In this document: in pieces, positions 26,924 through 37,617 of the stretch
Layout of the letters: each line of letters opens with the position of its first letter
Position numbering within the stretch: position 1 is the first letter of the stretch
NCBI RefSeq assembly: GCF_011378715.1
Contig: NZ_WTKU01000007.1
Location: forward strand, 62,001 to 126,000
Length of the DNA stretch: 64,000 bases
Source: Psychromonas sp. SA13A
GTDB taxonomy: Bacteria; Pseudomonadota; Gammaproteobacteria; Enterobacterales; Psychromonadaceae
Direction of reading: 5' to 3'
Made by a program: the position numbers and the translations under genes
Notes under the pieces: generated by a model
Seen by the model: only the letters and a program-made list of their open reading frames with translations
Told to the model about the DNA's origin: nothing
Databases searched by the model: none

Positions 26924-27598
26924 ATTTATCTCCTAGTGGGCCATATAAAAAATATTGTTTTTTTATTATATTGAAACGTTTATATAAACGTTTCGATGAC
27001 AATGAACTTACGCTCTATTTATTTTTAGTTCATTAAATTATCACGAAAACCATAGGGTTAATCACATAAAATATTTGATTTTACATTTTACTTTTAAATT
27101 TTTTTTAGATATTTATTAATGTTAGGTTTGATAGTTTGTAGTTTAACTAAGATAAAATATTATGTTGAATCAGTGTTTTTATAACAGGGAATACATTAAT
27201 TTGCTTATAAAACAAAGGTTTATTGTTTATTCTGATGGGGGTGTAACTTTCATTATTTAATTTTTAAATTGAAATTATTGTTTAACGGATATTAATTGTT
27301 GCTCCTCATCATAATCTATTGAGTTTTTCAATGGAGAGTAAACAATAAAAGGAAAGTGCAATTGCTACTTTGATGTGAAATAAATATCATTAAACTTATT
27401 TTGGTGCTCAGCTTCGAAGTTTAGTTTGTCATTTAGCTAATAATTTATGTTTATGTAGCTGCAAATATTATTAGAAGCCTATTAAGTCTCAAATTATCCT
27501 TTTATGAGTTTTTATATTTACTTACTGAATTTTTATGCTTGAATTCAAGTAATAGTTTGCTTTTTTTGAATCATAAATTAACAACGGATATAAATATT
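26924..27598. other. rbs promoter region and downstream gap of torS
   Basis: About 675 bases of very A+T-rich DNA without a gene. The rbsB promoter and the double operator at 26973-26994 lie at its left end. I see no clear terminator for torS, and nothing else that I can support. Confidence 0.5.
26973..26994. promoter_or_regulatory. Probable RbsR operator, double palindrome
   Basis: Two AAACGTTT palindromes (26974-26981 and 26986-26993) sit head to head, and the whole 22-base block starting GAAACGTTTA and ending TAAACGTTTC is itself a perfect palindrome. The sequence CGAAACGTTTCG-like is the known RbsR/LacI-family operator core. It lies 50 bases upstream of the rbsB start. Confidence 0.75.
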
Positions 27599-30535
27599 TC
27601 ACTTATACGTCAAGCATTCTTTAATAAATCGCTCCAACTCTACACAGGATCTTTCCATCAATTCATCTAATAGCTGTAATTGCTCTGCTTGTAGTGGTTT
27701 ATTCTGACAATAAGATTCTAATGTCTCACATATATGATGTAATTTAATGAGTCCCAATGAAATCGCAGCACCTTTTAATTTATGTAACTTTTGTTGCTGG
27801 TGTTCGGCAGGTAACTGATGAAAATCGTTATATTCACTGTTAACCTGTTGGTAAAATAGCTCAGCCAATTGAATTATTTTTTCACGGCCTAGGTAGTGAA
27901 TATCTTCTTGTAATGTATTGCTATTAAAGAGTGGTTTATCATCATTACTGTTTAAAGAAGTATTATTATTTTCATTGCCGATATTAGTTAAAGATAAAGT
28001 TTTATCGTGCTCACTATTTTCCATGACTTTATGTAGTGTGGGCTTAAGTTTTTTCATTTGCATAGGTTTCGCAATAAACCCATCAAAACCTGATTCAATG
28101 TAGGTGGCAATATCTTCAGTAAATACATGGGCGGAAACCGCAATGGTTTTAAAGGGAATGTCTTTTTCTTGTGCGATGCTTTTTAGTCGTTTTGAAAGTG
28201 TTACGCCATCAATATCAGGTAAATTGATGTCTAATAATGCTAAATGATAATCTCCACTATGCATTTGCTTTAATGCTTCTGATCCAGTTGTTGCGCTAGA
28301 TACCTGATGGCCAAGTTTACTCATTAAAGCACAGGCTACATCAAGGTTAATTGCATTATCTTCTACTATTAACACGTTATATTTTTGCGATGGGAGATGT
28401 AATGAAGTCGAGTTGAGACTCTGTAATAGGCTGTTCATCATTGGCCCTTTATCTAACTCTATTTTGAAAGAGAAACAACTGCCTTTACGCTCTTCGCTTA
28501 TTATTGATAACTCTCCCTGCATCGCTGCGACTAAACGTTGGCATATAGCTAAACCTAAGCCAGTGCCGGTTGCTGTTTGCATATTTTCTATTTGAGTAAA
28601 CGCTTGAAATACAGCGGCTTGTTTATTTTTGGCGATACCACATCCTGTGTCTGTTACTGAGAATGTAATTTCTGATGATTCAGCGCTTTCATTACCCTTT
28701 GATGATATTGCTAAAAGGATACTACCTTGCTGCGTATATTTAATGGCGTTACTCATTAAATTTATGAGTATTTGTCGTAATTTACCTAGGTCTGCATAGT
28801 ACTGGATGTTGCTATCAAAATTAATATCAAAATCCAATGATAATGATTTTTTCATGGCTCTTGCTTGCATTAACTCAATCACATCTTGTCCCAGTTTTAC
28901 TAAATCTATGGCACGAAGAGAGAGCTCAATATGGCCCGCTTCTATTTTAGAATAATCAAGAATATCATTAAGAATTTCCAGTAAACTTTCACCAGAATAA
29001 AGTATGGTTTGAACATATTTTTGTTGTTGTGCTGTAAGAGTTGTGTCTGCTAATAATTCCAGAGTGCCAATCATACCGCTCATTGGGGTACGTATTTCAT
29101 GGCTCATACTGGCTAAAAAAACAGACTTTGCTCGATTTGCTTGCTCGGCTTGCTGTTTAGCGACTGCGTGTGCTTTAGATTCTTCATTTAATTTATTATT
29201 GGTGAGGAGTAGTTCATTGGTTCGAACGCGGATAAGTTGTTCAAGGTTATCTTTATGTAAGCGTAGCTCTTTCTCTATTTGTTGTTGTTTAAATTCAAGA
29301 GCTTGTTTTTTAATGGCTTGTTCACGGAACACATCCAAGGCATAAGCCATATGCTTAAACTCTTGATCCTTCGAGGGTTCAACGGTTATTTCAAGATTAC
29401 CAGCAGCCAACTTTTCAATGGCATCAGTGTGCTTTCTTAATTTAAAGATAATGCCTTGATAAACAACTCTCCACATCACCAATATAATTACAATGAGAGA
29501 TAACAACGCGCTTATTAAAAAAATATTCTTTGACCAATATACTAAATGTTTATGCTGGGAACTGGTTTGTTTAGCTAACTCACCTTGTTGTTGGACTAAG
29601 TTTAATATCTCTTGATTCAAATGTTTGAGCTGATTAGAAATATGATAGTGGAGTTTATTCTGTTCATTATTGAGGTGAATGAAACGTTGTTGTTGCAGGA
29701 TAAAGTTATCAAACTGTGTCATTTTACTTAACGCTGCTTGCGCTAAATTAAGTCGGTAGGGGTCTGATATCTTTTCTACGAGAGCCATGATAAATGATAA
29801 ATGTATATTTTTTTGTTTAATAAGCTTATTTAATGGTTGATATTCCGATGTGGTTTTTATTAGATTGGCTATTTGTTCGAGTTCTAAAGAGTGGCGCTCT
29901 AAGGCGGACATTTTATCGAGTAAATCTAGATCTTCTTCAATGATTAAATCGATTTCTTGTTGTGCTTGTGACAGTTTGTTTTTTTGTTCTATCAAATCAT
30001 AAAGTCCTGACAGATGGACTATCGCAAAGGTACTTGCGTTCGCTACTTGTGAACGAGATAAAGTGGCAATATCATGAACGGAGGCTTTTACTGTATTGAA
30101 GTTTTGGTTCAAGTGTTGGGTATTGTCAATCTTGTCTTGTGCAAATTTATCGAGCAGAACTATATTGTCACTAATTTCATTTTTAAGAGCTTGTAACTGT
30201 ATCAACTTTTTATTATTGATCTGAAGTGATTCAAGTTCGATAAATTCGTTTTCAATGGATAAATTAAGTTGCTCAAGTTGTTGACTATAAAGTTGACGTT
30301 GCTCTTCATCGACGGTGTTTTTTAATAAAGTCGCAGTATGGGTGATCTGTAAACTAATATTGGCTAACTCACGAGCACTAGATAGTATGGGCAAGGTTTG
30401 TTGTGTTATGGTATTACCCGTATTTGCAATAAGGGTAAGGCCATTCCAAGCCACTACACTGATAAAAAGTAATAAGCCCGCTACAAAACTAAAAGCAAAT
30501 AGCAGTTTGTTACCTATGCTGTGTCTAAAGTGCAC
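27599..30535 (-). CDS. torS: TMAO-responsive hybrid sensor kinase
   Basis: 978 residues (E. coli TorS about 914). Two membrane segments (about 10-30 and 336-357) bound a long helical periplasmic domain, followed by HAMP (about 357-410) and the kinase core with His479 in '[18 protein letters not shown]'. The ATPase domain shows N-, G1- and G2-boxes ('[10 protein letters not shown]', 'DTGCGIAKN', 'GTGLGLAI'). A receiver domain carries Asp769 in '[12 protein letters not shown]' and a C-terminal Hpt domain His918 in '[13 protein letters not shown]'. This His-Asp-His phosphorelay passes phosphate to TorR. The gene is divergent from torT, its periplasmic partner. Confidence 0.93.
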   Translation of the reverse strand: MHFRHSIGNKLLFAFSFVAGLLLFISVVAWNGLTLIANTGNTITQQTLPILSSARELANISLQITHTATLLKNTVDEEQRQLYSQQLEQLNLSIENEFIELESLQINNKKLIQLQALKNEISDNIVLLDKFAQDKIDNTQHLNQNFNTVKASVHDIATLSRSQVANASTFAIVHLSGLYDLIEQKNKLSQAQQEIDLIIEEDLDLLDKMSALERHSLELEQIANLIKTTSEYQPLNKLIKQKNIHLSFIMALVEKISDPYRLNLAQAALSKMTQFDNFILQQQRFIHLNNEQNKLHYHISNQLKHLNQEILNLVQQQGELAKQTSSQHKHLVYWSKNIFLISALLSLIVIILVMWRVVYQGIIFKLRKHTDAIEKLAAGNLEITVEPSKDQEFKHMAYALDVFREQAIKKQALEFKQQQIEKELRLHKDNLEQLIRVRTNELLLTNNKLNEESKAHAVAKQQAEQANRAKSVFLASMSHEIRTPMSGMIGTLELLADTTLTAQQQKYVQTILYSGESLLEILNDILDYSKIEAGHIELSLRAIDLVKLGQDVIELMQARAMKKSLSLDFDINFDSNIQYYADLGKLRQILINLMSNAIKYTQQGSILLAISSKGNESAESSEITFSVTDTGCGIAKNKQAAVFQAFTQIENMQTATGTGLGLAICQRLVAAMQGELSIISEERKGSCFSFKIELDKGPMMNSLLQSLNSTSLHLPSQKYNVLIVEDNAINLDVACALMSKLGHQVSSATTGSEALKQMHSGDYHLALLDINLPDIDGVTLSKRLKSIAQEKDIPFKTIAVSAHVFTEDIATYIESGFDGFIAKPMQMKKLKPTLHKVMENSEHDKTLSLTNIGNENNNTSLNSNDDKPLFNSNTLQEDIHYLGREKIIQLAELFYQQVNSEYNDFHQLPAEHQQQKLHKLKGAAISLGLIKLHHICETLESYCQNKPLQAEQLQLLDELMERSCVELERFIKECLTYK

Positions 30536-30575
30536 GCTTGCGTCCTTATACGATGACTAATTAATTAAGATTGAG

Positions 30576-31601
30576 TTGATTTTGAAAATACTACCCGTTC
30601 TGCTAACAACAATGTTTACTGTTTTATTTTATTTTTCACCTTTTATTCATGCTGAGCAACAGATAGCGAATGAAGATGATAACACGCAGAGTCAATTTAA
30701 AGTTTGTACTATCTATCCGCATCTCAAAGACTCTTATTGGTTAAGTATTAATTTTGGCATGACCGAGCAAGCAAAACAAAGAGGAATTCGATTAAAAGTA
30801 CTTGAAGCGGGTGGTTATGGAAATATAGAGGTGCAATTAAAACAAATTGAACAATGTATTACTTGGAAAGCTGATGCTATTCTGATTGGCTCTGTTAATT
30901 TTGATCGCTTAAATGAACGTATTGAACAGGTAAATAAGCAGATACCTGTATTTTCACTGGTGAATGAAATTGCCACTAAAAAAATTACAGGTTCTACTGG
31001 CGTAGCTTGGTATCAAATGGGGTATCAATTAGGTCAATATTTGGCTGAATATCATCAACAGCACAATCCACAAAAAATAGGACAGCTAGCCTGGTTTCCT
31101 GGGCCTAATAATGCTGGTGGTAGTCCAAACTTAACGGCTGGATTAGAAGATGCATTAACAAATAGCAATGTCAAAATTGCCACTATTCAAGCAGGACTTA
31201 ACGACAAAATAATTCAATTTACTTTATTAAAAAACACATTAATTAATTATCCCAATATTGACTATTTAGCTGGCAGTGCAGTAATGGCTGAAATCGCGGT
31301 CAGTGAAGTTGCTCAGTTGCCTGAAAATAAACGACCTAAAATTCTAAGTCATTATTTCAGCCATGGCGTTTACAGAGGTATTAAGCGTAAAAAAATATTA
31401 ATGGCAAACTCAGATCAAATGGTTTTACAAGGCCAAATGGCGATTAATCAAGTGGCTGATTTTTTACAAACAGGTCATTTTAACGCGCAGCAAGCACCAA
31501 ATATTATTTATATTGATCAACATAATATTAACGAGTTTGATGCTGATTTGTCTTTATCGCCAAGTCATTTTAAACCTGTTTATGAAGTGGGTATTGAATA
31601 G
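30576..31601 (+). CDS. torT: Periplasmic TMAO-sensing protein partnering TorS
   Basis: About 341 residues with a signal peptide ending near 'FIHAEQQ', then a periplasmic-binding-protein-like fold: 'VCTIYPHLKDSYWLSINFGM', 'GVAWYQMGYQLGQYLAEY' and 'WFPGPNNAGGSPNLTAGLED'. TorT binds TMAO and docks on the TorS sensor domain. The start is a TTG (30576 or 30582); GAG at 30573-30575 fits 30582 better. It is divergent from torS (40 bases between the starts) and convergent with torR. Confidence 0.9.
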   Translation: MILKILPVLLTTMFTVLFYFSPFIHAEQQIANEDDNTQSQFKVCTIYPHLKDSYWLSINFGMTEQAKQRGIRLKVLEAGGYGNIEVQLKQIEQCITWKADAILIGSVNFDRLNERIEQVNKQIPVFSLVNEIATKKITGSTGVAWYQMGYQLGQYLAEYHQQHNPQKIGQLAWFPGPNNAGGSPNLTAGLEDALTNSNVKIATIQAGLNDKIIQFTLLKNTLINYPNIDYLAGSAVMAEIAVSEVAQLPENKRPKILSHYFSHGVYRGIKRKKILMANSDQMVLQGQMAINQVADFLQTGHFNAQQAPNIIYIDQHNINEFDADLSLSPSHFKPVYEVGIE

Positions 31602-31661
31602 CGTTATAGTCATTAATCACTCTAACTTTCGGGGCTTTTTGACCATCATTATAAACTGTAC

Positions 31662-32390
31662 TTATGAAACAAAAAAATAACCTTCGCCATGCACAGTAAT
31701 GAAAATTTGCGGGTCTTTAGCGTTGTTTTCAATTTTATTTCGAAGCCTACGAACGAGCACATCAATGGTCCTATCATTTGGTGTCTCAACGCGGTGATCA
31801 ATAAGGTTAAGTAGCCGTTCACGCGTCATTACTCGGCTTGGGTTGGCAACAAAAGCCACTAACATATCGTATTCAGCTTTGGTTAATTTTATTGGAATAT
31901 TATTTTTAAGTAACTTACGCTTACCAATATCAAAACTACATTCCCCGAACCGAAACAGTTCATCATCAGACTCAACACTGCTTTCTGGTAATGTTTCTTG
32001 TTGTTTCGTTAAGGATATTCTCCACAAAACATTTTTGACTCTAGCCAACAGTTCTCTTAATTCAAATGGTTTTGTCACATAATCATCTGCACCCATTTCT
32101 AAACCAATAATCTTATCAATTGAATCACAGCGACCGGTCACTAATATGATCCCGATAGTAGATTGACTACGTAAACAGCGAGTTATCATTAAGCCATCTT
32201 CACCTGGTAGATTAATATCCAACATAACGAGATCAATGTGGTGTTTTTCGAGTATTTCATTCATTTGAGTTTTATTTTCAGCTTCACTAACTTGGTAGCC
32301 GGAGTGTTGAAAATACCCAACTAATTTTGCGCGTGTTATTGCTTCATCTTCAACGACTAAAATGTGCTTATTATACAAGCCATACTCCAT
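31662..32390 (-). CDS. torR: Response regulator of the tor operon, OmpR family
   Basis: 242 residues. The receiver domain has the acidic pair in 'VVEDEAITR' and the phospho-acceptor Asp58 in 'LVMLDINLPGEDG', plus 'VTGRC' and 'ADDYVTKPF'. The winged-helix domain has 'KLTKAEYDMLVAFVANPSRV' and 'RTIDVLVRRLRNKIENNAKD'. It would bind the Tor boxes between itself and torE when phosphorylated by TorS under TMAO. The arrangement next to torCAD is that of E. coli. Confidence 0.94.
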   Translation of the reverse strand: MEYGLYNKHILVVEDEAITRAKLVGYFQHSGYQVSEAENKTQMNEILEKHHIDLVMLDINLPGEDGLMITRCLRSQSTIGIILVTGRCDSIDKIIGLEMGADDYVTKPFELRELLARVKNVLWRISLTKQQETLPESSVESDDELFRFGECSFDIGKRKLLKNNIPIKLTKAEYDMLVAFVANPSRVMTRERLLNLIDHRVETPNDRTIDVLVRRLRNKIENNAKDPQIFITVHGEGYFFVS

Positions 32391-32859
32391 CTAAATTTTT
32401 TATTGAGCTGAATATTAATCATATGTTTAGCTAACATATGCCTTAACAAGTATTAATGAACAGCACATTGGTTGCTGTAGGACACATCATGGGCCGTTCA
32501 TTAATGATGGTTATGATAATGCATGCAGTAAAAATGATGCTGATTAATATCAATAATGTTAGCTAATGTTATTTAAAACTATCTAAAGTTATCTAAAAGC
32601 ATCTAGAAAATATTAACTTTAAGTGATTTGCTTTTCACTCTTGATTGAGTGTAAATGTTTTTTGATATAAGGATTGAATGCTTATTATCCTAATAAAATA
32701 CAACTTACTCTACTCTTCACCACTCGACTCATTTCATTTCTGTTCATATTTTTTCACATTCTTAAATAAGTTGTCTTTTTTACCGCCAATGTCATTCACA
32801 TCTTCTCTTTACACTAGTGCAATAGAGATAATTTTTTAATTAATGAAAGGTGTTTCACT
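32391..32859. promoter_or_regulatory. torR-torE divergent control region with Tor boxes
   Basis: A perfect CTGTTCATAT Tor box lies at 32740-32749, flanked without gaps by two decamers with 7 of 10 matches (32730-32739 CATTTCATTT, 32750-32759 TTTTTCACAT). A weaker one at 32792-32801 (TCATTCACAT, 6 of 10) is nearer to the torE start. The E. coli torC promoter also has tandem boxes plus a promoter-proximal one. Nothing else is evident in the torR-side 300 bases. Confidence 0.8.
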
Positions 32860-33033
32860 ATGACAACGAAACAGATAGAAAAATCAGATAGTAAAAAAGG
32901 CAAACACGAGGAACTAAAAGCACTCGGTTTTATCATTGTTTTTTTATTTCCAATATTAAGTATTTTCGCTATCGGGGGCTATGGTCTGATTATTTGGTTA
33001 ATTCAAATATTTGGCGGCGTAGTTCCTCATTAA
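32860..33033 (+). CDS. torE: TorE/NapE family small membrane protein
   Basis: 57 residues starting MTTKQIEKSDSKKGKHEEL. A charged N-terminal third is followed by one membrane segment ('ALGFIIVFLFPILSIFAIGG') and a hydrophobic tail ending 'IQIFGGVVPH'. This is the NapE/TorE pattern. The ribosome-binding site is GAAAGG, eight bases before the ATG. It is the first gene of torECAD, 34 bases before torC, as seen in Shewanella and other marine species but not in E. coli. Its exact role in electron transfer or complex assembly is not known. Confidence 0.85.
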   Translation: MTTKQIEKSDSKKGKHEELKALGFIIVFLFPILSIFAIGGYGLIIWLIQIFGGVVPH

Positions 33034-33067
33034 TTTGCGATAAGAAATAACATATAAGGAATAGAAA

Positions 33068-34246
33068 ATGAAATGGTTAATCAACATTTGGAAGACACTG
33101 AATAAACCTGCCAAATACCTAACATTGGGTTCAATCAGTCTTACCGCTTTTGTGATGGGAATACTTTTTTGGGGAGGATTTAACACCGCGTTAGAAGCAA
33201 CTAATACCGAAGAGTTCTGTATCAGTTGTCATAGTATGGAAAGTAAACCTTACCAAGAATTACAACAAACAGTTCATTGGTCTAATCATGCGGGTGTCCG
33301 TGCTACTTGCCCTGATTGTCATGTGCCACATGATTGGAGCCGTAAAATAGCGCGTAAAATGGAAGCATCAAGTGATGTTTGGGGTTGGATTTTTAATACC
33401 GTCAACACTAGTGAAAAATTTGAAGATAAACGTTTAGAAATGGCTTCTCGTGAGTGGGCCCGTTTCGACCGAGATGACTCTCTAGCCTGTAAGAATTGTC
33501 ACGAGTATGACTCAATGAAGTGGGATGAAATGTCTACTTTAGCCCAAAAACAGATGAAAAGAGCGGCGGAAAAAGATCAAAGTTGTGTTGATTGCCATAA
33601 AGGTATTGCGCATAAATTGCCTGATATGGGCGATGCAAGAGCACCGCAATTGATTGCTGAAGTAGGAAGCGGAGAAAGTCAGTTTAGTAATGATGAGTAC
33701 TATTTTAGTGCGTTAACAAAACCACTTTTCTTTAGTCCAACGGGCGATGTTGAAGCAGGTACATTAAATGTCGCGACCAAAGTTAAAGTATTAGAAACCA
33801 ATGGTAATCGAGTGAAAGTGACGATTGCAGGTTGGCGTAAAAAAATTGGTGCAAGCCGCGTTATATACTTTGATTTTGGTATTAATATGTTGACGGCTCA
33901 GTTATCAATAGAAGCGGCTAAAACGGAAGGTGTGATCACTCCCTTTGAAGAAAAAGAAGATGAGTTAACCGGTCTAAAATGGCAACGTGTCGAAACAACT
34001 TTATGGACAGAGAAAGAATACTTGCTTACGGAGCAACAACCCCTTTGGGATTATGCGCGTACTACGTTTAGAAAAAGTTGTAGTGTATGTCATACGCAAC
34101 CAGATGAAGCACATTTTGATGCGAATACATGGCCAGGCATGTTCCAAGGCATGATAGCGTTTGTCAATATGGATGACGATACCCAAGCTTTAGTACAAAA
34201 ATATTTACAAACACATTCATCTACTTTTGTTAAAAAAGAACATTAA
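33068..34246 (+). CDS. torC: Pentahaem c-type cytochrome TorC
   Basis: 392 residues, E. coli TorC being 390. One N-terminal membrane anchor (about residues 20-40) precedes four haem sites in the NapC-like domain: CISCH (51-55), CPDCH (81-85), CKNCH (141-145) and CVDCH (173-177). The fifth, CSVCH (338-342), is in the C-terminal domain. It takes electrons from menaquinol at the membrane and passes them to TorA in the periplasm. Second gene of torECAD, with torA 15 bases downstream. Confidence 0.96.
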   Translation: MKWLINIWKTLNKPAKYLTLGSISLTAFVMGILFWGGFNTALEATNTEEFCISCHSMESKPYQELQQTVHWSNHAGVRATCPDCHVPHDWSRKIARKMEASSDVWGWIFNTVNTSEKFEDKRLEMASREWARFDRDDSLACKNCHEYDSMKWDEMSTLAQKQMKRAAEKDQSCVDCHKGIAHKLPDMGDARAPQLIAEVGSGESQFSNDEYYFSALTKPLFFSPTGDVEAGTLNVATKVKVLETNGNRVKVTIAGWRKKIGASRVIYFDFGINMLTAQLSIEAAKTEGVITPFEEKEDELTGLKWQRVETTLWTEKEYLLTEQQPLWDYARTTFRKSCSVCHTQPDEAHFDANTWPGMFQGMIAFVNMDDDTQALVQKYLQTHSSTFVKKEH

Positions 34247-34261
34247 TCGGAGTTAAATATC

Positions 34262-36754
34262 ATGAAAAGAAGAAGCTTTTTAAAGGGTATATTAGCCGCC
34301 TCTTACACTATTGCTACTGCCACTTCAGTATTAACACCTTTAAGTGCTTTAGCAAAAACAGGTGCAGCAAAGCGTGATGATTGGTTAACGACAGGTTCTC
34401 ATTTTGGCGCTTTCAAAATTAAGCGAAAAAATGGTGTCATCGACCAAGTCAAACCTTTTGATTTAGATAAATATCCAACGGATATGATCAATGGTATTAA
34501 AGGGATGGTTTATAACCCATCACGAGTTCGTTACCCAATGGTTCGCTTAGACTTTTTATTAAAAGGTCATAAAAGCGATACCACTCAACGTGGGGATTAC
34601 CGTTTTGTTCGTGTGACATGGGATCAAGCATTAACATTATTTAAAAACTCATTGGATAATATACAAACCAATTACGGTCCATCGGGTTTACATGCAGGGC
34701 AAACAGGTTGGCGAGCAACGGGACAATTACATTCTAGTATCAGTCATATGCAGCGAGCTGTTGGGATGCATGGTAATTTTGTTAAAAAAATTGGTGATTA
34801 CTCAACAGGCGCAGGTCAAACAATTTTACCTTATGTGTTAGGTTCGACTGAAGTGTATGCTCAGGGGACTTCTTGGCCGCTTATTTTAGATAATGCAAAC
34901 ACCATTATTCTTTGGGCAAATGATCCCTATAAAAATTTACAAGTTGGATGGAATGCAGAAACTCATGAAAGTTTCGAGTACTTAGCTCAATTAAAAGAAA
35001 AAATTAAACAAGGCAAGATACGTGTGATCAGTATTGATCCAGTGGCGTCAAAAACACAGAATTATTTAGGTTGTGAAAAAATCTACGTTAATCCACAAAC
35101 CGACGTCGCGTTAATGTTGGCTATTGCCTACGAGATTTATACTAATGATTTACATGATAAAGCATTTATTGAAGGTTACAGTTTAGGATTTGATCGTTTT
35201 GTTCCTTACCTTACAGGGGAAGAGGATGGAATTCCTAAAACAGTACAATGGGCTGAAAAAATAACAGCAGTACCTGCTGACGTTATTAAACAACTAGCTA
35301 AAACGATGGTTGCGGGTCGCACTCAAATATTAATGGGCTGGTGTATTCAGCGTCAACAACACGGTGAACAACCTTATTGGATGGCTGCCGTGTTAGCCAC
35401 TATGATCGGACAAATTGGTTTACCTGGCGGTGGTATTAGTTACGGTCATCATTACTCAAGTATTGGTGTGCCAGCAACAAAAGCTTCTGCACCTGGTGGT
35501 TTTCCACGTAACTTAGATGAAGGTCAAAAACCAATTTTTGATAGTACGGATTTTAAAGGTGCAAGTAGTACGATACCAGTCGCACGTTGGATTGATGCCA
35601 TTTTATCTCCGGGTAAAGTGATCGATGCAAATGGTAGTAAGGTTACTTACCCTGATATTAAAATGATGGTTTTTTCTGGGAACAATCCTTGGAGTCATCA
35701 TCAAAATCGTAATCAAATGAAAAAAGCATTCCATAAGTTGGAGTGTGTTGTGTCGATCGATATTAATTGGACTGCGACTTGTCGTTTTTCAGATATTGTA
35801 TTACCAGCCTGTACCACCTATGAACGTAATGATATTGATATCTATGGTAGTTACGCTAAGCGTGGTGTGCTTGCTATGCAGAAAATGGTCGATCCTTTGT
35901 ACAACAGCTTATCTGATTACGAAATATTTACGCGCTTTGCAAAATTATTAGGTAAAGAGCAAGAATATACACGTGGCATGACCGAATTTGACTGGTTGAA
36001 GAAGCTTTATAACGATTGTAAAGATGCGAATAGCGGTCAATTCGAGATGCCAGAGTTTGATCAATTTTGGCAAGATGGTTATGTCCACTTTGGTGAGGGG
36101 GAATTATGGACTCGACACGCAGATTTTAGAGCTGATCCGGAAATAAATCCGCTTGGAACACCCTCTGGTATGATTGAAATTCACAGCAGAAAAATTGAAC
36201 GTTATCAATATGATGATTGTAAAGGTCATCCTACGTGGATGGAAAAAAGTGAGCGAAGCCATGGTGGCCCAGGTTCAGATAAACACCCAATTTGGATGCA
36301 ATCTTGTCACCCTGATAAACGTTTGCATTCACAAATGTGTGAATCAAAATCCTATCGAGAAACCTATTCTGTTCAAGACAGAGAGCCTGTTTATCTGAAT
36401 CCTGAAGACGCTAAACATCGCGGTATTAAAGATGGTGACGTAGTCAGAGTATTTAATGATCGTGGGCAACTACTTGCTGGTGCAGTTATCAGTGATAATT
36501 TCCCGAAAGGGGTTATTCGTATCCATGAAGGTGCATGGTACGGTCCCGTTGGTGATGATGGTAGTACTGCCGCAGGTGCTGAAATTGGTGCAATATGTAG
36601 TTATGGCGATCCAAATACGTTAACTCAAGACATAGGTTCTTCTAAGCTAGCACAAGCTTGTTCTGCCTATACTTGTTCGGTGGACTATGAGAAATTTGTA
36701 GGGCACTTACCACCAGTGACGTCATTTAATGGACCGACAGAGATTGCAGTATGA
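34262..36754 (+). CDS. torA: Trimethylamine-N-oxide reductase, molybdoenzyme
   Basis: 830 residues, E. coli TorA being 848. A twin-arginine signal ('[18 protein letters not shown]') exports the folded protein. The molybdenum-binding serine is Ser181 in '[18 protein letters not shown]', in the DMSO/TMAO reductase family context. Other family blocks are '[20 protein letters not shown]', '[16 protein letters not shown]' and the C-terminal '[20 protein letters not shown]'. No N-terminal iron-sulfur cysteines, as expected. It reduces TMAO to trimethylamine at the end of the respiratory chain. Its TGA overlaps the torD start. Confidence 0.97.
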   Translation: MKRRSFLKGILAASYTIATATSVLTPLSALAKTGAAKRDDWLTTGSHFGAFKIKRKNGVIDQVKPFDLDKYPTDMINGIKGMVYNPSRVRYPMVRLDFLLKGHKSDTTQRGDYRFVRVTWDQALTLFKNSLDNIQTNYGPSGLHAGQTGWRATGQLHSSISHMQRAVGMHGNFVKKIGDYSTGAGQTILPYVLGSTEVYAQGTSWPLILDNANTIILWANDPYKNLQVGWNAETHESFEYLAQLKEKIKQGKIRVISIDPVASKTQNYLGCEKIYVNPQTDVALMLAIAYEIYTNDLHDKAFIEGYSLGFDRFVPYLTGEEDGIPKTVQWAEKITAVPADVIKQLAKTMVAGRTQILMGWCIQRQQHGEQPYWMAAVLATMIGQIGLPGGGISYGHHYSSIGVPATKASAPGGFPRNLDEGQKPIFDSTDFKGASSTIPVARWIDAILSPGKVIDANGSKVTYPDIKMMVFSGNNPWSHHQNRNQMKKAFHKLECVVSIDINWTATCRFSDIVLPACTTYERNDIDIYGSYAKRGVLAMQKMVDPLYNSLSDYEIFTRFAKLLGKEQEYTRGMTEFDWLKKLYNDCKDANSGQFEMPEFDQFWQDGYVHFGEGELWTRHADFRADPEINPLGTPSGMIEIHSRKIERYQYDDCKGHPTWMEKSERSHGGPGSDKHPIWMQSCHPDKRLHSQMCESKSYRETYSVQDREPVYLNPEDAKHRGIKDGDVVRVFNDRGQLLAGAVISDNFPKGVIRIHEGAWYGPVGDDGSTAAGAEIGAICSYGDPNTLTQDIGSSKLAQACSAYTCSVDYEKFVGHLPPVTSFNGPTEIAV

Positions 36755-37419
36755 GCCAATTAACAAAACAAGAAGTCACCGAAATTGCCATTGAAAATCA
36801 GGCTAGGGCGGTTATCTATGAGTTTCTTTCATCACTTTTTGCAAAAGAGTTAGATGGAAGTTTGATAAATCAATTGGCCTCTGTACAGGGACGAGAGTTT
36901 TTAAGCTCTGTTGCCCTTGAGCCGACATTAGCAGCAAGTATTAACACCATTGTTAATAAGTTAATGGCGCTTAATACAGAGCAAGCTCGACTTGAGTTAG
37001 CCGCTGATTTTTGTGGATTATTTTTAATTGATAGCAAAACCTGTGCTTCCCCCTATGCAGGGCAGTATATAAAAGATGATTTGAGTAAAGTAGATACTGG
37101 CGAAAATATTAAAAAATCTGATAGAGCATTAGTATTTGGCGAATTACACCAGTTAATGATGACCTATTTAGAAAAAAGTAATATACAAATCAGTAGTGAT
37201 TTTCCTGAGCCTGCTGATCATATTGCGGTAATACTCGCCTATCTTGCACATCTTAGCTTACATGCAAGCCACGTTAATCAAATAAACTTTATTAATGTTT
37301 ATGTATTAAGTTGGTTAGGTGACTTTACTGAGCAAGTGAAACTGCATGACCCAAGCGGCTTCTACACTGCGGTGGCAGAATTAACACTGCAGTGGGTAAC
37401 GTTAGATATTGAGCAATAG
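36751..37419 (+). CDS. torD: TorA-specific chaperone
   Basis: 222 residues, all-helical, TorD/DmsD family: '[20 protein letters not shown]', '[20 protein letters not shown]', '[12 protein letters not shown]' and '[16 protein letters not shown]'. TorD binds the TorA signal and core to allow cofactor insertion before Tat export. The ATG overlaps the torA stop (ATGA), so translation is coupled. It ends the operon. Confidence 0.94.
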   Translation: MSQLTKQEVTEIAIENQARAVIYEFLSSLFAKELDGSLINQLASVQGREFLSSVALEPTLAASINTIVNKLMALNTEQARLELAADFCGLFLIDSKTCASPYAGQYIKDDLSKVDTGENIKKSDRALVFGELHQLMMTYLEKSNIQISSDFPEPADHIAVILAYLAHLSLHASHVNQINFINVYVLSWLGDFTEQVKLHDPSGFYTAVAELTLQWVTLDIEQ

Positions 37420-37521
37420 ATATTAAGCAATCTATTAAGTAATGAATGTTAAGTAATAAATATTAATTAAGAAAGAGATATTGAATAATAGGTAGCTTAA
37501 TTTATTTCACTTTTAGCCAAT

Positions 37522-37578
37522 AAAAAGCCAGTGACCCGTTAATGTTTGCTTGAAACGTTAACGGGTCACTGGCTTTTT
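37522..37578. terminator. Strong bidirectional terminator between torD and malT
   Basis: A 16-base perfect stem (GCCAGTGACCCGTTAA at 37527-37542 with its complement at 37558-37573) extends by a further near-perfect 5 bases into the loop. An A-run on the left and a T-run on the right make it usable by both converging units. Confidence 0.9.
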
Positions 37579-37617
37579 CAGTACCAATAATATTGTTCAC
37601 CTTTAGTGAGATTGGTA

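Noticed and set aside
27370-27395. CRP-like site in the rbs upstream gap
   Set aside because: Only one half-site is good (ATGTGA) and it lies more than 400 bases from rbsB.
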